DNA from: Natronomonas salinimetallica
GTDB taxonomy: Archaea; Halobacteriota; Halobacteria; Halobacteriales; Haloarculaceae
Reading direction: 5' to 3'
DNA: 64,000 nucleotides
NCBI RefSeq assembly: GCF_013839515.1
Contig: NZ_JACDNQ010000004.1
Location: 62,001-126,000 of the forward strand
Both the position numbers and the translations under genes were made by a program. Positions 1 to 8,336 of this stretch are shown here, piece after piece; position 1 is the stretch's first letter, and each line of letters opens with the position of its first letter. The notes below the pieces were generated by a model. It worked only from the letters and a program-made list of their open reading frames with translations, searched no databases and was not told where the DNA came from.

Positions 1-61
1 CCTCCTCGGTAACTGGCTCCGCGTCCGACTCGTGGTCGTGATCGTGATCCGTCGAACTCAT
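1..61 (-). CDS. N-terminal fragment of an unidentified protein
   Basis: Only the first 20 codons are in the window; the gene runs off the left edge. The reverse strand starts with ATG at 61 and reads a short His/Asp-rich N-terminus (MSSTDHDHDHESD...). Alternating His-Asp pairs like this can bind metal, but no family can be assigned from 20 residues. It is divergent from the cupin gene at 211, and the roughly 150 bp between them contain AT-rich TATA-like sequence near 83-92. Confidence 0.45.
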   Translation of the reverse strand, partial: MSSTDHDHDHESDAEPVTEE

Positions 62-210
62 ACGCGGGTCTAGGTGCTCCACTACGATATATATCGGGGG
101 TGTGTTCGATCATCGGGGCCGGCGTGCCCGTCGAGACCGCACCCGTCCGCTCGGCCGTCGGAAGATGTTCGGCACAATATAGGGGAATACCGGGCCACAA
201 TCCGATACGT

Positions 211-585
211 ATGCCGGCAACTACCGTCGACGCGGAACGCGAGTACGACCCCGAACGATTCGCCGCACACGGGGTGTTCCGGACGGAACGATCGAAAACC
301 GTCTGCGGATACTTTGAGCCCGGTCAGTTCATCCCGGTACATGCCGCCGATAGCGACGTCACGATCGTCGTCCAAGACGGGACGGGCATCGTGCGTGACG
401 GCCAGGAGGAACACGAGGTAGCCCCCGGCTCCGTAGTCACGGTTCCGGCCGGCCGCGAGCGGGGCGTCCGCGCCGACGACGGCCGTCTCGAAGCGGTACT
501 CGTGACTTCCCCCCCACCGACCGACGCCGAACACGAACCGGTCCGTCAGGGACTGCGAAACGACGAGTTCGATCCGTCGAACTGA
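211..585 (+). CDS. Small single-domain cupin protein
   Basis: A 124-residue protein whose centre reads as a conserved cupin barrel: a first motif around residues 35-60 with GxxxPxHxxx spacing (GQFIPVHAADSDVTIVVQDG) and a second around 70-85 (APGSVVTVPAGRERGV). Small cupins of this kind bind a metal or small ligand and act as sensors, isomerases or dioxygenases; the substrate cannot be read from sequence. Only one His is obvious in motif 1, so metal binding may be weak. I chose the ATG at 211 because upstream in-frame residues look like non-coding translation. The TGA stop at 583-585 is also the first three bases of a 114 bp inverted-repeat element. Confidence 0.75.
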   Translation: MPATTVDAEREYDPERFAAHGVFRTERSKTVCGYFEPGQFIPVHAADSDVTIVVQDGTGIVRDGQEEHEVAPGSVVTVPAGRERGVRADDGRLEAVLVTSPPPTDAEHEPVRQGLRNDEFDPSN

Positions 586-696
586 TACTGGTGGACGAAA
601 TCAAATGAAACCGACTCACGAGTGATCCGCCGTTCGCTCCGTCGAACGGCGTGATCCTCTGCGTCGTGTGTACATTCTTTTGCCCGTCAGTATGAG
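583..696. mobile_element. 115-bp-class inverted-repeat element (copy A)
   Basis: This stretch matches 50642-50756 almost base for base, in the opposite orientation. Ends are TGATACTGGTGGAC at the left and the complement of CTCATACTGACGGG at the right, giving imperfect terminal inverted repeats. The centre folds into a long hairpin (CGCCGTTCG pairs with CGAACGGCG, loop CTCCGT). There is no ORF of its own, so this is MITE-like and would depend on a transposase elsewhere. The first three bases serve as the stop codon of the cupin gene. Confidence 0.7.
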
Positions 697-733
697 AGGT
701 CCCGTCCGCCGTCGGCCTTCGATCGACGGTTAT

Positions 734-801
734 CTCACGGCCACAGCAACTGACAATCGCCTCACGGCCACAGCAACTGACAATCGCCTCACGGCCACAG
801 C
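734..801. repeat. 27-bp tandem repeat at the 3' end of gdh
   Basis: Two perfect 27 bp units (734-760, 761-787) are followed by a 14 bp partial unit (788-801). The partial unit is the end of the glutamate dehydrogenase gene, including its stop codon at 789-791. The terminal codons plus stop have therefore been copied twice downstream. Confidence 0.9.
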
Positions 802-2072
802 CCCCGACTCTCGTGGGCGGCCGCGATCCGGGATACCCCGACGATATAGGCGGCCTCCCGCCAGGTCACGCCCCTGTTTTCGACCTCGCGGCGGACCGCA
901 TCCCACGCGTCGATCATCACGGCTTCGAGCTCCTCGTTTACCCGATCCAGGGACCACGTGCGATGGTTGATGTCTTGGACCCACTCGAAGTAACTGACCG
1001 TCACCCCGCCCGCGTTCGCGAGGATGTCGGGCACGACATGGATCCCACGGTCGGTGAGGATCGAATCGGCGGTGAACGTCGTCGGGCCGTTTGCGCCCTC
1101 GACGACGAAATCCGCCCGGATATCGTCCGCGTTCCCCTCGGTGATCACGTTCCCGAGCGCTGCCGGAACGAGGAGGTCGACGTCGAGTTCGAGCAACGCC
1201 GCGTTGCTGATCGTGTCCTCGGCGTACTCCGTGACCGCCTCGGGCTCTTGATCGTGGGAGGGGATCCCGGACGTATCGAGGCCGGTCAGGTCGTAGGCCG
1301 CCCCGTTTACGTCGCTGACCGCGACGACGGTCGCGCCCCACTCCTCGAGTAGCCGGGCGGCGTTCGCGCCGACGCTCCCGAAGCCCTGCACGGCGACGGT
1401 CGTCTCGGAAAGCGGGCGATCGTAGTACTCCAGTAGCTCGCGGCTGATGATCGCGACGCTCCGACCGGGGGCTTCCTGGCGGCCCTCACTCCCGCCGACG
1501 GCGATCGGCTTGCCGGTCACCACGGCCGGGGCCGTTTCGGCCTCCTGGATGCTGTAGGTGTCCATGATCCAGGCCATCGTCTGGGCGTTCGTCCCCATAT
1601 CCGGCGCGGGGATGTCCGTTTGCGGCCCGATGACGTTCCGGAGTTCGTTGGTGAAACGGCGCGTTAGCCGTTCGATCTCCCCGTCACTGAGGGCCTTCGG
1701 ATCGACGTTGATCCCCCCTTTCGCGCCGCCGAAGGGGAGGTCGACGACGGCACACTTCCAGGTCATCCACATCGAGAGTCCGATGACCTCCTCGCGGTCG
1801 ACGTGTGGATGATACCGGAGGCCGCCTTTGTATGGTCCGCGGACGCTGTCGTGTTGGGCCCTGTATCCGCTGAACACGTCCACGGTCCCGTCATCGCGTT
1901 TGAGCGGGACCGTGACCTCGTGGACCGACGTCGGGTGGCTAAGTCGCTCGATGATGTTTTCGTCGACCTCGATGAGGGATGCGGCCTTGTCGAGTTGGTA
2001 TCGGGCGGTATCGAGCGGCGTTTCGGGCGGCTGTTCGGCCTGTTCGTCGGTGGATTGGAGGCTGTCTGACAT
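789..2072 (-). CDS. gdhB: Glutamate dehydrogenase (Glu/Leu/Phe/Val dehydrogenase family)
   Basis: A 427-residue enzyme expected to interconvert glutamate and 2-oxoglutarate plus ammonium with NAD(P) in the cytoplasm. The substrate-binding half carries YKGGLRYHP (Lys82) and the catalytic lysine in PFGGAKGGI (Lys118). The dinucleotide fold follows with GFGSVG at 230-235, then the conserved [12 protein letters not shown] segment near 365. Length is normal for the hexameric family. Haloarchaea carry several paralogues and I cannot decide NAD versus NADP from this sequence alone; the symbol is therefore tentative. It lies immediately downstream, on the same strand, of a tiny zinc-ribbon gene (start 2246). 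Its 3' end is tandemly duplicated. Confidence 0.93.
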   Translation of the reverse strand: MSDSLQSTDEQAEQPPETPLDTARYQLDKAASLIEVDENIIERLSHPTSVHEVTVPLKRDDGTVDVFSGYRAQHDSVRGPYKGGLRYHPHVDREEVIGLSMWMTWKCAVVDLPFGGAKGGINVDPKALSDGEIERLTRRFTNELRNVIGPQTDIPAPDMGTNAQTMAWIMDTYSIQEAETAPAVVTGKPIAVGGSEGRQEAPGRSVAIISRELLEYYDRPLSETTVAVQGFGSVGANAARLLEEWGATVVAVSDVNGAAYDLTGLDTSGIPSHDQEPEAVTEYAEDTISNAALLELDVDLLVPAALGNVITEGNADDIRADFVVEGANGPTTFTADSILTDRGIHVVPDILANAGGVTVSYFEWVQDINHRTWSLDRVNEELEAVMIDAWDAVRREVENRGVTWREAAYIVGVSRIAAAHESRGLWP

Positions 2073-2090
2073 CGGGGTCCCGGAAAACGG

Positions 2091-2246
2091 TTATTCGACC
2101 GATTTCGCGCGGTTCTGGAACTCGCCGCCACAGTCCGAACACTCCCCGGGATGTGTTTCGGCCTCGACGATCATCCCGCATTGGAGACACTCATACTCGG
2201 AGGAGATGTCCGCCGTATCGTGCTCGATATCGTGTCCTTCGGGCAT
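2091..2246 (-). CDS. Rubrerythrin-like zinc-ribbon miniprotein
   Basis: A 51-residue protein. Two CxxC pairs (ECLQCG at 19-24 and ECSDCG at 35-40) form a rubredoxin/zinc-ribbon knuckle of the type found at the C-terminus of rubrerythrins, here standing alone. The N-terminus contains His/Asp residues. Stop and start are well placed: the start lies below an AT-rich promoter-like run at 2269-2290 (reverse strand), and its stop is about 20 bp before the gdh start, so the two may be co-transcribed. The role is unknown; it is probably a small iron or zinc protein. Confidence 0.75.
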   Translation of the reverse strand: MPEGHDIEHDTADISSEYECLQCGMIVEAETHPGECSDCGGEFQNRAKSVE

Positions 2247-2349
2247 ACCCGATACTCGGGGCTCCTTGGTTAAATATATATTGTATAATGAGTATTAATT
2301 CCGCCGGCGGTCGGGTGGACGGATCACCCATCCGGACCGGTAGACGAAC

Positions 2350-2724
2350 TCACTGTTCGAGGCGCTCGGCCGCTTCGACGAGTTCGTCGAACAGGCGGTC
2401 GGCCCGCTCGTCGTCGTACCCCGTGTGGTATCCCTTCGGGACGCCCCGTTCTGCGAGGTTGACGTGGCACTCGGGCGTGACGTCGTGTTGTTCGAGGCTC
2501 TTTCGCGCACATTCCAGCGGACAGCCGTCTATCACGAGCGTCGGACGGCCGGAGGTCGCGGTGTTCACGAGCGGGCCGACGTCCCCGCCGACGCCCGCGA
2601 TACAGGACATCTCCGCGACGCGCTCGCGGTCGAGTTTGACAGCGAGGTCGTTCGCCATCTGTGCCGCGCTCGAACACCCCGAACACGAATACACCAACGG
2701 GAGCTCGTCGTAGTCAGTAGCCAT
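2350..2724 (-). CDS. DGC-domain putative zinc-binding protein
   Basis: A 124-residue protein resembling the DGC-domain family, named for an Asp-Gly-Cys motif seen here at 66-68 (IDGCPLECA). Six cysteines (14, 17, 41, 68, 72, 86) are arranged as in that family, including the N-terminal SCSGCS. Such proteins are thought to bind metal, and in bacteria they often sit with metal-resistance or redox genes; the function is not established. It follows the hypothetical gene 2779-3429 on the same strand with about 55 bp between them, so they may form a unit. Confidence 0.8.
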   Translation of the reverse strand: MATDYDELPLVYSCSGCSSAAQMANDLAVKLDRERVAEMSCIAGVGGDVGPLVNTATSGRPTLVIDGCPLECARKSLEQHDVTPECHVNLAERGVPKGYHTGYDDERADRLFDELVEAAERLEQ

Positions 2725-2778
2725 CGCCGAAAACTTCGGCGGTCGAACACGAGAAGGAATTCCCGAATACGTTCGCGT

Positions 2779-3429
2779 TCAGAACGGGGCGTCCGGCGAG
2801 CCCCTGCTCGGTTCTTCTCGTTCCCCGGTGCGCTCCATGGGGGTGGACCCGACCCCGGCGCTGGCCTCGGGGCCGGCGGTCAGGTCTCCGGTTTCCAGGT
2901 ACGTCGTCTCCAGCTCCGCGAGCTGGTCGTTGATCGCCTCGCTTTGGTGATGCATCGGCGCGGCACGGACCCGGACGAGGTCGTACTCGTGGCGCTCGGA
3001 GAGCCCGTTCCAGGCGCGGAACGATCCGAACGTCAGCGTGTGCGTCTGCGGACAAAACGGGGTCGTCGGCGTGAACGCCGCGCGCAGGACCCGGTCTGCG
3101 CCGTCGTCCCCTACGGCATCGTCGGCGTCCGGTCGCTCCTCTGCGTACCGGTATCCGGCGTTCGTGTGTCGGGTATCCAGATTGAGCCGCGCCAGGTTGT
3201 AGTTGAACGTCATGTCGTACACCTTCCGCTCCTCGAAGAGCTCTCTCGTCAGCCGATGGAAGGCGACGTGATCACGCCCCGTGAGTACGTCGTGTCCCGT
3301 GAGAAACCGCCCCGGCGTCGGAACGTCCTCCGGGACGAACTCGTCGTAGCTGTCGAACAGGCCGCTGTCGTCGGACCCGAACGGTGAGGGAAAGCCCGGC
3401 ATGGACACGTCTTCGGGACGGACATACAT
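2779..3429 (-). CDS. Conserved-looking haloarchaeal protein of unknown function
   Basis: A 216-residue soluble acidic protein that I cannot place in a named family. The reading frame stays open for another 80 codons upstream, but those look non-coding; ATG 3429 begins a plausible acidic N-terminus. The most structured part is residues 85-180, including FCPQTHTLT (about 129-137) and a MHHQSEAIND segment (about 158-167). The Cys and His residues could bind metal. The last 30 residues are low-complexity. It is divergent from a methyltransferase at 3600 and upstream of the DGC-domain gene. Confidence 0.6.
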   Translation of the reverse strand: MYVRPEDVSMPGFPSPFGSDDSGLFDSYDEFVPEDVPTPGRFLTGHDVLTGRDHVAFHRLTRELFEERKVYDMTFNYNLARLNLDTRHTNAGYRYAEERPDADDAVGDDGADRVLRAAFTPTTPFCPQTHTLTFGSFRAWNGLSERHEYDLVRVRAAPMHHQSEAINDQLAELETTYLETGDLTAGPEASAGVGSTPMERTGEREEPSRGSPDAPF

Positions 3430-3599
3430 ACGATCATCCCCGGAGATGTTCGAACTCCCCTTTTCGCCGGGAACACGTTCGGCACAACAGCTTATTTTTC
3501 CGGCCCCGACGTGGAAACGTCGCCAGCATCGGCTCCGACGGGAGAGGAGCCGATGCACCGACCGGCCGACCGCCGGCCCGGACAGCGGCGTAGCGATCC

Positions 3600-4235
3600 A
3601 TGGAACGAACCACCCGACGCCAGGAACTGAAGCAGTGGGACGAACGGTTTCGGAGCGGATCGTACCCACAGGATCCGGACCCGTCCCCGCTCCTTCGACG
3701 ATACGTCGGCGAACTCCCCGACGGTCGCGCCCTCGATATCGCCACCGGCACGGGTCGGAACGCGGTGTTTCTCGCCGCGTCGGGATATACCGTCGACGCG
3801 ATCGACCAGTCGTACGAGGGGCTCAAAATCGCCCGCGAGAACGCGTCCCGCCGGGGCGTCGAGTCCCGGATCAACTGGATACGGGCCGACGTCTCGGCAC
3901 ACGCCTTCCCCACAGACCGGTATGCGCTGATCACGGTCAGTTTCTACCGGTGTCTCGACCGGTTTGCCGACGTCAAAGAAGCGCTCGCCCCCGGCGGATG
4001 CGTGTTCGTCGAACACCATCTCCGGTCGTCGGATCCGACGCCGGGCGGGGCGAGCGACGACCGGTACCGGTACGCCGCCAACGAACTCCTGCACTCGTGT
4101 CTCGATTTGACCGTCCTCCACTACGACGAGGCGATCGAACGGCCGTCCGAGGGGAAGGGGCGCGCGACCGCACGGCTGCTCGCGCGAAAGTCCACGGGAA
4201 CGAGACAGCCGTATCCGCTCCGTCCACAGCACTGA
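3600..4235 (+). CDS. Class I SAM-dependent methyltransferase (TehB-like)
   Basis: A 211-residue protein. Motif I of the Rossmann methyltransferase fold is LDIATGTGRNAVFLA (around residues 45-60), followed by an acidic residue at the end of strand 2 (DAIDQS). Motif post-I and the LAPGGCVFVEHH strand also fit. The acceptor substrate is unknown; the layout resembles small tellurite-resistance/thiopurine-type methyltransferases. The promoter is a TATA-like cttattttt about 100 bp upstream in the divergent intergenic region. A four-copy 22 bp repeat begins nine bases after its stop. Confidence 0.85.
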   Translation: MERTTRRQELKQWDERFRSGSYPQDPDPSPLLRRYVGELPDGRALDIATGTGRNAVFLAASGYTVDAIDQSYEGLKIARENASRRGVESRINWIRADVSAHAFPTDRYALITVSFYRCLDRFADVKEALAPGGCVFVEHHLRSSDPTPGGASDDRYRYAANELLHSCLDLTVLHYDEAIERPSEGKGRATARLLARKSTGTRQPYPLRPQH

Positions 4236-4243
4236 TGTGGTGT

Positions 4244-4331
4244 CGACCGGGCGAGAACGCTCGTCCGATCGGGCGCAAGCACTCGTTCGACAGGATGCAA
4301 GCGCTCGTCCGACCGCGCACAGACACTCGTG
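4244..4331. repeat. Four imperfect 22-bp tandem repeats
   Basis: Units at 4244-4265, 4266-4287, 4288-4309 and 4310-4331 each start with CGA[CT] and end near ctCGT. They are diverged, so this is an older array than the perfect repeats elsewhere in the window. It starts just after the methyltransferase stop codon. Confidence 0.75.
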
Positions 4332-4425
4332 TCCCCGAATCGACGAAACGGACGGCCACGACGACCGACGCGTTCGGACGTGTTCGAACCAGCCTTTTTG
4401 ACAGGGCGGCGTCTGGTTCTGATCA

Positions 4426-4932
4426 ATGAGCGAACTCAAACGTCACGCCATCCCCGAGGGCGTCGAAACGGAGGGGTGGACGCTGGACGTGTCCGGGAGC
4501 GTCGGACGGCCACTGCAACTGGAGCGACGCGATCTCACGGCGTTTCCGGTCGAAACGTTCACCGAGGACTTCGCCTGCACCGAGGGGTGGGTCGCGGAGG
4601 GGCTCTCCTGGCGTGGGATCCGTCTCGGAGAGCTACTCGACTGCGCCGCCCCCGCGGCCGGAAGCGAGTGCGCGCTCGTTCGCGCATCGGACGGCGAGTA
4701 CGCGTGTTCGTTCACGATCGATCGCCTCGCCGAGTCGCTTCTCGCCGTCGAACTCGACGGCGATCCGCTCCCGCCGGAACACGGCGGCCCGGCACGGTTG
4801 GTTCCGACCGATTCCGACAGCGACTGCTGGGAGAGCATCAAGTGGGTATCCGAGATCGAACTCGGGACGTCGTCGCTGGCCGCGGAGTCGACCGCCAGGG
4901 GGACGGCTCTGGGACGGATCGACGGGGCGTGA
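4426..4932 (+). CDS. Molybdopterin-dependent oxidoreductase (sulfite oxidase fold)
   Basis: A 168-residue protein matching the oxidoreductase molybdopterin-binding domain (sulfite-oxidase/YedY type). The Cys expected to bind molybdenum is Cys51 in FACTEGW, followed by the typical SWRGIRLGELL segment. The C-terminal ESIKWVSEIEL also fits. There is no signal peptide, so it appears cytoplasmic. The substrate is unknown. It is short (domain only), lacking the dimerisation domain of true sulfite oxidases. It precedes a membrane protein gene by 270 bp, which might supply a quinone or heme partner. Confidence 0.85.
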   Translation: MSELKRHAIPEGVETEGWTLDVSGSVGRPLQLERRDLTAFPVETFTEDFACTEGWVAEGLSWRGIRLGELLDCAAPAAGSECALVRASDGEYACSFTIDRLAESLLAVELDGDPLPPEHGGPARLVPTDSDSDCWESIKWVSEIELGTSSLAAESTARGTALGRIDGA

Positions 4933-4960
4933 GCTCCGTGACCCCGCTTTCCGAGTGCCC

Positions 4961-5055
4961 TTTCGGAGGCGATCCGCTTCGCCGTTTCGGAGGCGACCCG
5001 CTTCGCCGTTTCGGAGGGTGCCGGATCTGTCGTTTCGGAGGGTTTCGATCCGCCG
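4961..5055. repeat. 24-bp tandem repeat after the molybdoprotein gene
   Basis: Two near-identical 24 bp units (4961-4984, 4985-5008) starting TTTCGGAGGCGA are followed by two diverged ones (5009-5032, 5033-5055). It lies 28 bp past the stop of the molybdopterin oxidoreductase. Confidence 0.85.
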
Positions 5056-5201
5056 TTCGTGGGCTTTCTCGGGCACGTCGCCGCCGCTGCTCGGCGGTTC
5101 GGTACTCACTCGGACGTGCCCTGACACTCGGTTGGGTCCGTGAACCCGTTCCGGCGGGCGAGCGATACCGACGGATACCGTTCCCCGACGGTACATAAAC
5201 A

Positions 5202-6419
5202 ATGGGTTCGGCCGGGCTACGGAAGTGGACGCAGCGGTTCACGATCGCGAGTGCTGGATCGTTCGTCCTCTTTCTCCTCGCGACCCGCTCTGGGGTCGGC
5301 CGTCCGATCCCTCTCTTGATCGCCGTCTTCGGGTTCATCTGTCCGATGATCTTCGGCATGGCGTATCTCCTTCTCCCGCCGTACGTGGGTACGACCCTCG
5401 TCGACCAGCGGCTTGCGGGCGTCCACTTCGTCGCGACCTACCTCGGGGCCGGTTCTCTCGTGGGGGACCGACTCGTGGGGGACCGACTCGTGGGGGACGT
5501 CGGCCTATTCCGACTCGTCGGAGACACCGACGTACTGGTATACGTCGGTACAGCGTCCTGGACGCTCGGCGTCGTCGTCTTCGTCGGTTCGTTGCTCGCA
5601 AGCGTCGCTCCCGTGCTCGTTCGCTCCCCCACCGAGGTCTTCCGGGGGGGCGATACGCCCCAACGCTCGACCCGACTCGCCACGGCGACGATGCCGGCCG
5701 CGATCGGCTATCTCGTCGTCGGAACGGCCGTCCTCGTCGTGGCCGTGCTCCCGACTTCGATCGGTTCAGCCACGCTTTCGCAGGTCACTCACTACTATCT
5801 GATCGGATTCGGGACGCTTTTGATCTACTCGCTCGGGGCCCGTCTGCTGCTCGGATTCTTTCACGTCTCACCGCCACGGGCCATCGTCCGGGCCGTCCTC
5901 GTGACCGGTCTCATCGCGCCGATTCCCCTCGGAACGTACCTCTGGATCGGCCCCTGGTTCCGGATCGGTGCCGTGGCCGCGGCGGCCTCGATGACCGGAT
6001 ACGTGGGCCTCGTGCTGTTCGTCGCCCGGGAAACGAGCCGCGTTCGGGTCGGCCTCTCGGGGATCGTCCTCGGTGCGGTCGCCGGGGGAATCGCCGTCGG
6101 ATCCTCGCTTCCAGTCGCGTTCGGGCTCGGTGAGATGGGGCTCATAGCCGCCCATCGGACGCTCGTGCTCGCCGGATTCTTCCCGCTCACGATCGTCGGG
6201 TACGCGTACCTCTTTTTCCCGGTGTCGGAGGGGCAGTTCACCGGGGCCCACCCACGGTCGGCGAGAGCGACGATCGGACTGCTCGGGGTCGGTGTCACAC
6301 TCCAGGTCGCCGGTATTCTCACCCCTTACGAACTGTTGGCCAGTACCGGGACGGCGGCATCCGTACTCGGGGCGATCGGATACAGCTACCTCCTCGGACG
6401 CCGTTTCGCGAGCATATAA
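5202..6419 (+). CDS. Polytopic membrane protein, possibly heme-oxidase/NnrS-like
   Basis: A 405-residue protein with roughly ten to twelve hydrophobic segments. Membrane histidines occur in THYYLIGFG (near 205) and AAHRTLVLAG (near 315), and PMIFGMAYLLLPPYVG (48-63) resembles helices of heme-copper oxidase subunit I-like or NnrS-like proteins. I cannot confirm heme binding. A loop after the third segment contains three in-frame copies of LVGDR-type residues from a 15 bp DNA repeat (5458-5502), probably a recent expansion. A TATA-like tacataaacaa lies next to the start. Neighbours suggest a redox role. Confidence 0.6.
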   Translation: MGSAGLRKWTQRFTIASAGSFVLFLLATRSGVGRPIPLLIAVFGFICPMIFGMAYLLLPPYVGTTLVDQRLAGVHFVATYLGAGSLVGDRLVGDRLVGDVGLFRLVGDTDVLVYVGTASWTLGVVVFVGSLLASVAPVLVRSPTEVFRGGDTPQRSTRLATATMPAAIGYLVVGTAVLVVAVLPTSIGSATLSQVTHYYLIGFGTLLIYSLGARLLLGFFHVSPPRAIVRAVLVTGLIAPIPLGTYLWIGPWFRIGAVAAAASMTGYVGLVLFVARETSRVRVGLSGIVLGAVAGGIAVGSSLPVAFGLGEMGLIAAHRTLVLAGFFPLTIVGYAYLFFPVSEGQFTGAHPRSARATIGLLGVGVTLQVAGILTPYELLASTGTAASVLGAIGYSYLLGRRFASI

Positions 6420-6478
6420 CTCGGTGGCGAGTCACATTTTCGGCAGCCTTTATGATACTGCGGACGCAACCCTCGTCC

Positions 6479-6949
6479 ATGTCTCATCCCGAAGTTGGTG
6501 ACACCGCCCCGACATTCACGGCAACGCTCGGTACCAGTGATCACGAGTCGTTCGATCTCGGGGATCACCTCGGCGACGGCCCCGTCGTCCTCGCGTTCTT
6601 CCCCGGAGTGTTCACCCCGCCGTGTACGAACGAGATGATCGCACTCCAGAACGAACTCGACGCGTTCGGCGACGCGGACGCGACGGTCTTCGGCATTAGC
6701 GCGGATTCTCCGTTCTCACAGGGAACCTTCCGCGAGGAGCACGGTCTCGAATTCGACCTCGTGAGCGATATGGCACGCGAAGCGATCCGGGCCTACGACC
6801 TCGAAATCGACCTTCCGGACCTCGGTCTCCACGGAATCGCGAACCGGGCGGTGTTCGTCCTCGATGACAGCGGTACGGTCACGTACCAGTGGGTCGCCGA
6901 CGATCCGACGAACGAACCGGAGTATACCGAGCTCCTCGAAGCGATCTGA
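6479..6949 (+). CDS. Peroxiredoxin
   Basis: A 156-residue thioredoxin-fold peroxidase that reduces peroxides. The peroxidatic cysteine is Cys49 in PGVFTPPCT, the PxxxTxxC signature. There is no obvious resolving cysteine, suggesting a 1-Cys enzyme or an external reductant. The start is ATG 6479, which lies about 27 nt below the TATA box ctttatga (6448-6455); this fits a leaderless mRNA and rules out the ATG at 6452. The promoter also contains TGATACTG (6453-6460), the same octamer that ends the 115 bp inverted-repeat elements. Confidence 0.9.
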   Translation: MSHPEVGDTAPTFTATLGTSDHESFDLGDHLGDGPVVLAFFPGVFTPPCTNEMIALQNELDAFGDADATVFGISADSPFSQGTFREEHGLEFDLVSDMAREAIRAYDLEIDLPDLGLHGIANRAVFVLDDSGTVTYQWVADDPTNEPEYTELLEAI

Positions 6950-6953
6950 GTTC

Positions 6954-7475
6954 TTACACCTGAAACTCGTACTCGTACTCTTCGCACACCGTCCCGACGA
7001 TCTCGGCTTGGGACGTTCCGTGCCGTTCGAACCCGGCGGCTTCGAAGAAGCCGATTCCGACGGCGTTTCCGGCGAGGACGCCGCAGGCGATCCGATCGAC
7101 GCCCTGTCCTCGGGCCCAGGTTTCGACCCGATCGAGCAGTGCCGAGGCGATCCCTCCACCCCACCGATCGGGGTGGACGTACACCGTGTGGAGTTCGACC
7201 TCGTCGGCCCAGGTCCGCTCGGCGCTCGCGAAGCCGACCGTCTCGCCCCCCTCGGCGTCCGGTTCGGTATCGACCTCCGCGACGTAGAACTCGACCGCGT
7301 CGGCCTCGATCCCCGCGGCGACGATCTCGGGGTCGTAGTACTCCTCGATCGCGGCCGCGACCGTCGAGGGGTCGAGCGCCCCCCCCAACGCGGCGTACCA
7401 CGCGGCCTCGGCCACCTCGCGGACCGCCTCGGCGTCGGCGGCGCTCGCCTCGCGAACGGTCACGGACCCCGTCAT
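6954..7475 (-). CDS. GNAT-family N-acetyltransferase
   Basis: A 173-residue protein. The acetyl-CoA-binding motif A is visible as VYVHPDRWGGGIASALL (about 98-114; RxxGxG/A-type loop), followed by NAVGIGFFEAAGFERHG (about 140-156). It transfers an acetyl group to an amine; the target is unknown. ATG 7475 overlaps the stop of a 27-codon mini-ORF (7472-7555) by the classic ATGA, suggesting translational coupling. It converges tail-to-tail with the peroxiredoxin gene, four bases apart. Confidence 0.85.
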   Translation of the reverse strand: MTGSVTVREASAADAEAVREVAEAAWYAALGGALDPSTVAAAIEEYYDPEIVAAGIEADAVEFYVAEVDTEPDAEGGETVGFASAERTWADEVELHTVYVHPDRWGGGIASALLDRVETWARGQGVDRIACGVLAGNAVGIGFFEAAGFERHGTSQAEIVGTVCEEYEYEFQV

Positions 7476-7555
7476 CGCCCCGCCCCGCCGACGCCCATCG
7501 TGGGCCCGGCCGTCGCGACGTTGTCGTATGTCTCGGAACCGACGCCGACTGTCAT
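7472..7555 (-). CDS. Possible 27-aa leader peptide of the acetyltransferase gene
   Basis: A short ORF (MTVGVGSETYDNVATAG...) that ends in ATGA shared with the acetyltransferase start. A TATA-like gattctttc about 26 nt above its ATG would make it the first, leaderless cistron. The composition is not obviously random (no frameshadow bias to Arg/Pro), but 27 codons is too short for a homology-based call. It could be a chance ORF. Confidence 0.35.
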   Translation of the reverse strand: MTVGVGSETYDNVATAGPTMGVGGAGR

Positions 7556-7695
7556 GCCCGCCCGTAGACGGTGCGGGGGAAAGAATCCTCGGTCTCGGGC
7601 CGGACGGAAACCGGAGGCGTCGGGGACGGACGTCGGTAACGCCGACCCCCTTCGGGTCGCGAGCACGCGGCTCACGCATCCGAATATCCACGTCG

Positions 7696-8334
7696 CTACT
7701 GGGTGGTTTCCGCCGCTCCCGTTTCCGTCCGTTCCCGTCCGATCGCTCGAGCGATCGAGAGCAGATATCCGAGACCGTACTGGACGTCGGGATCCCGTGC
7801 GGCCCCCAACAGGCCGAGGGGGCCGACCTGCTCGGGCGTCTCCGCCTCGGCCGCGGCGACCCCCTCGAGCATCGTCTCGAGTCCGTCGTGGGTATCCTCC
7901 TCGGTGGCGGTATCGGCGAGTTCGCCGAGCGACGTCCCCGTCCCCGCCAGCGAGGTGACCATCTCGTCGTCGAGGGCGGAGGTCAAGAGTGATGCGACCC
8001 CCCCGAGTTCGACGAGTTCGTCGAGGGCACCCGTCCGCTGGAGGGTGAGAAGCGACTCGAGGGCGTCTTCGAGTTCCGCGCCGTTTTCGCCGACGGTCTC
8101 GGCCAGTCCGACCGTCTCCTCGGTTGCGATCCCGTCCGCGGACTCCGCCAGCGTCGCGGTCGTCCCGGCGACGTCGCGCACCATCTCGTCGGTGAGCGCG
8201 CCCTCCCCGAGCGCGAGTACGTCGAGCAACTCGTTGACCGCGTCGAGCCGACGGACGAACTCGGCGACTTCCTCGGGGTTCTCGGCGATGGCCGCCTCGA
8301 GTTCGGCCCGCTCGTCGGTGAGCTCTTCGGACAT
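7696..8334 (-). CDS. DUF1641 family protein
   Basis: A 212-residue, mostly helical acidic protein with repeated ALTDEMV/ALDDEMV-type segments and a C-terminal GLLGAARDPDVQYGLGYLLSIARAIG stretch typical of DUF1641 proteins. In archaea and bacteria the family accompanies formate dehydrogenase or sulfide:quinone-reductase-like flavoproteins; its biochemical role is unknown. It follows the flavoprotein gene with only two bases between stop and start, so the two are almost certainly co-translated in the tusA-flavoprotein-DUF1641 operon. Confidence 0.85.
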   Translation of the reverse strand: MSEELTDERAELEAAIAENPEEVAEFVRRLDAVNELLDVLALGEGALTDEMVRDVAGTTATLAESADGIATEETVGLAETVGENGAELEDALESLLTLQRTGALDELVELGGVASLLTSALDDEMVTSLAGTGTSLGELADTATEEDTHDGLETMLEGVAAAEAETPEQVGPLGLLGAARDPDVQYGLGYLLSIARAIGRERTETGAAETTQ

Positions 8335-8336
8335 CT

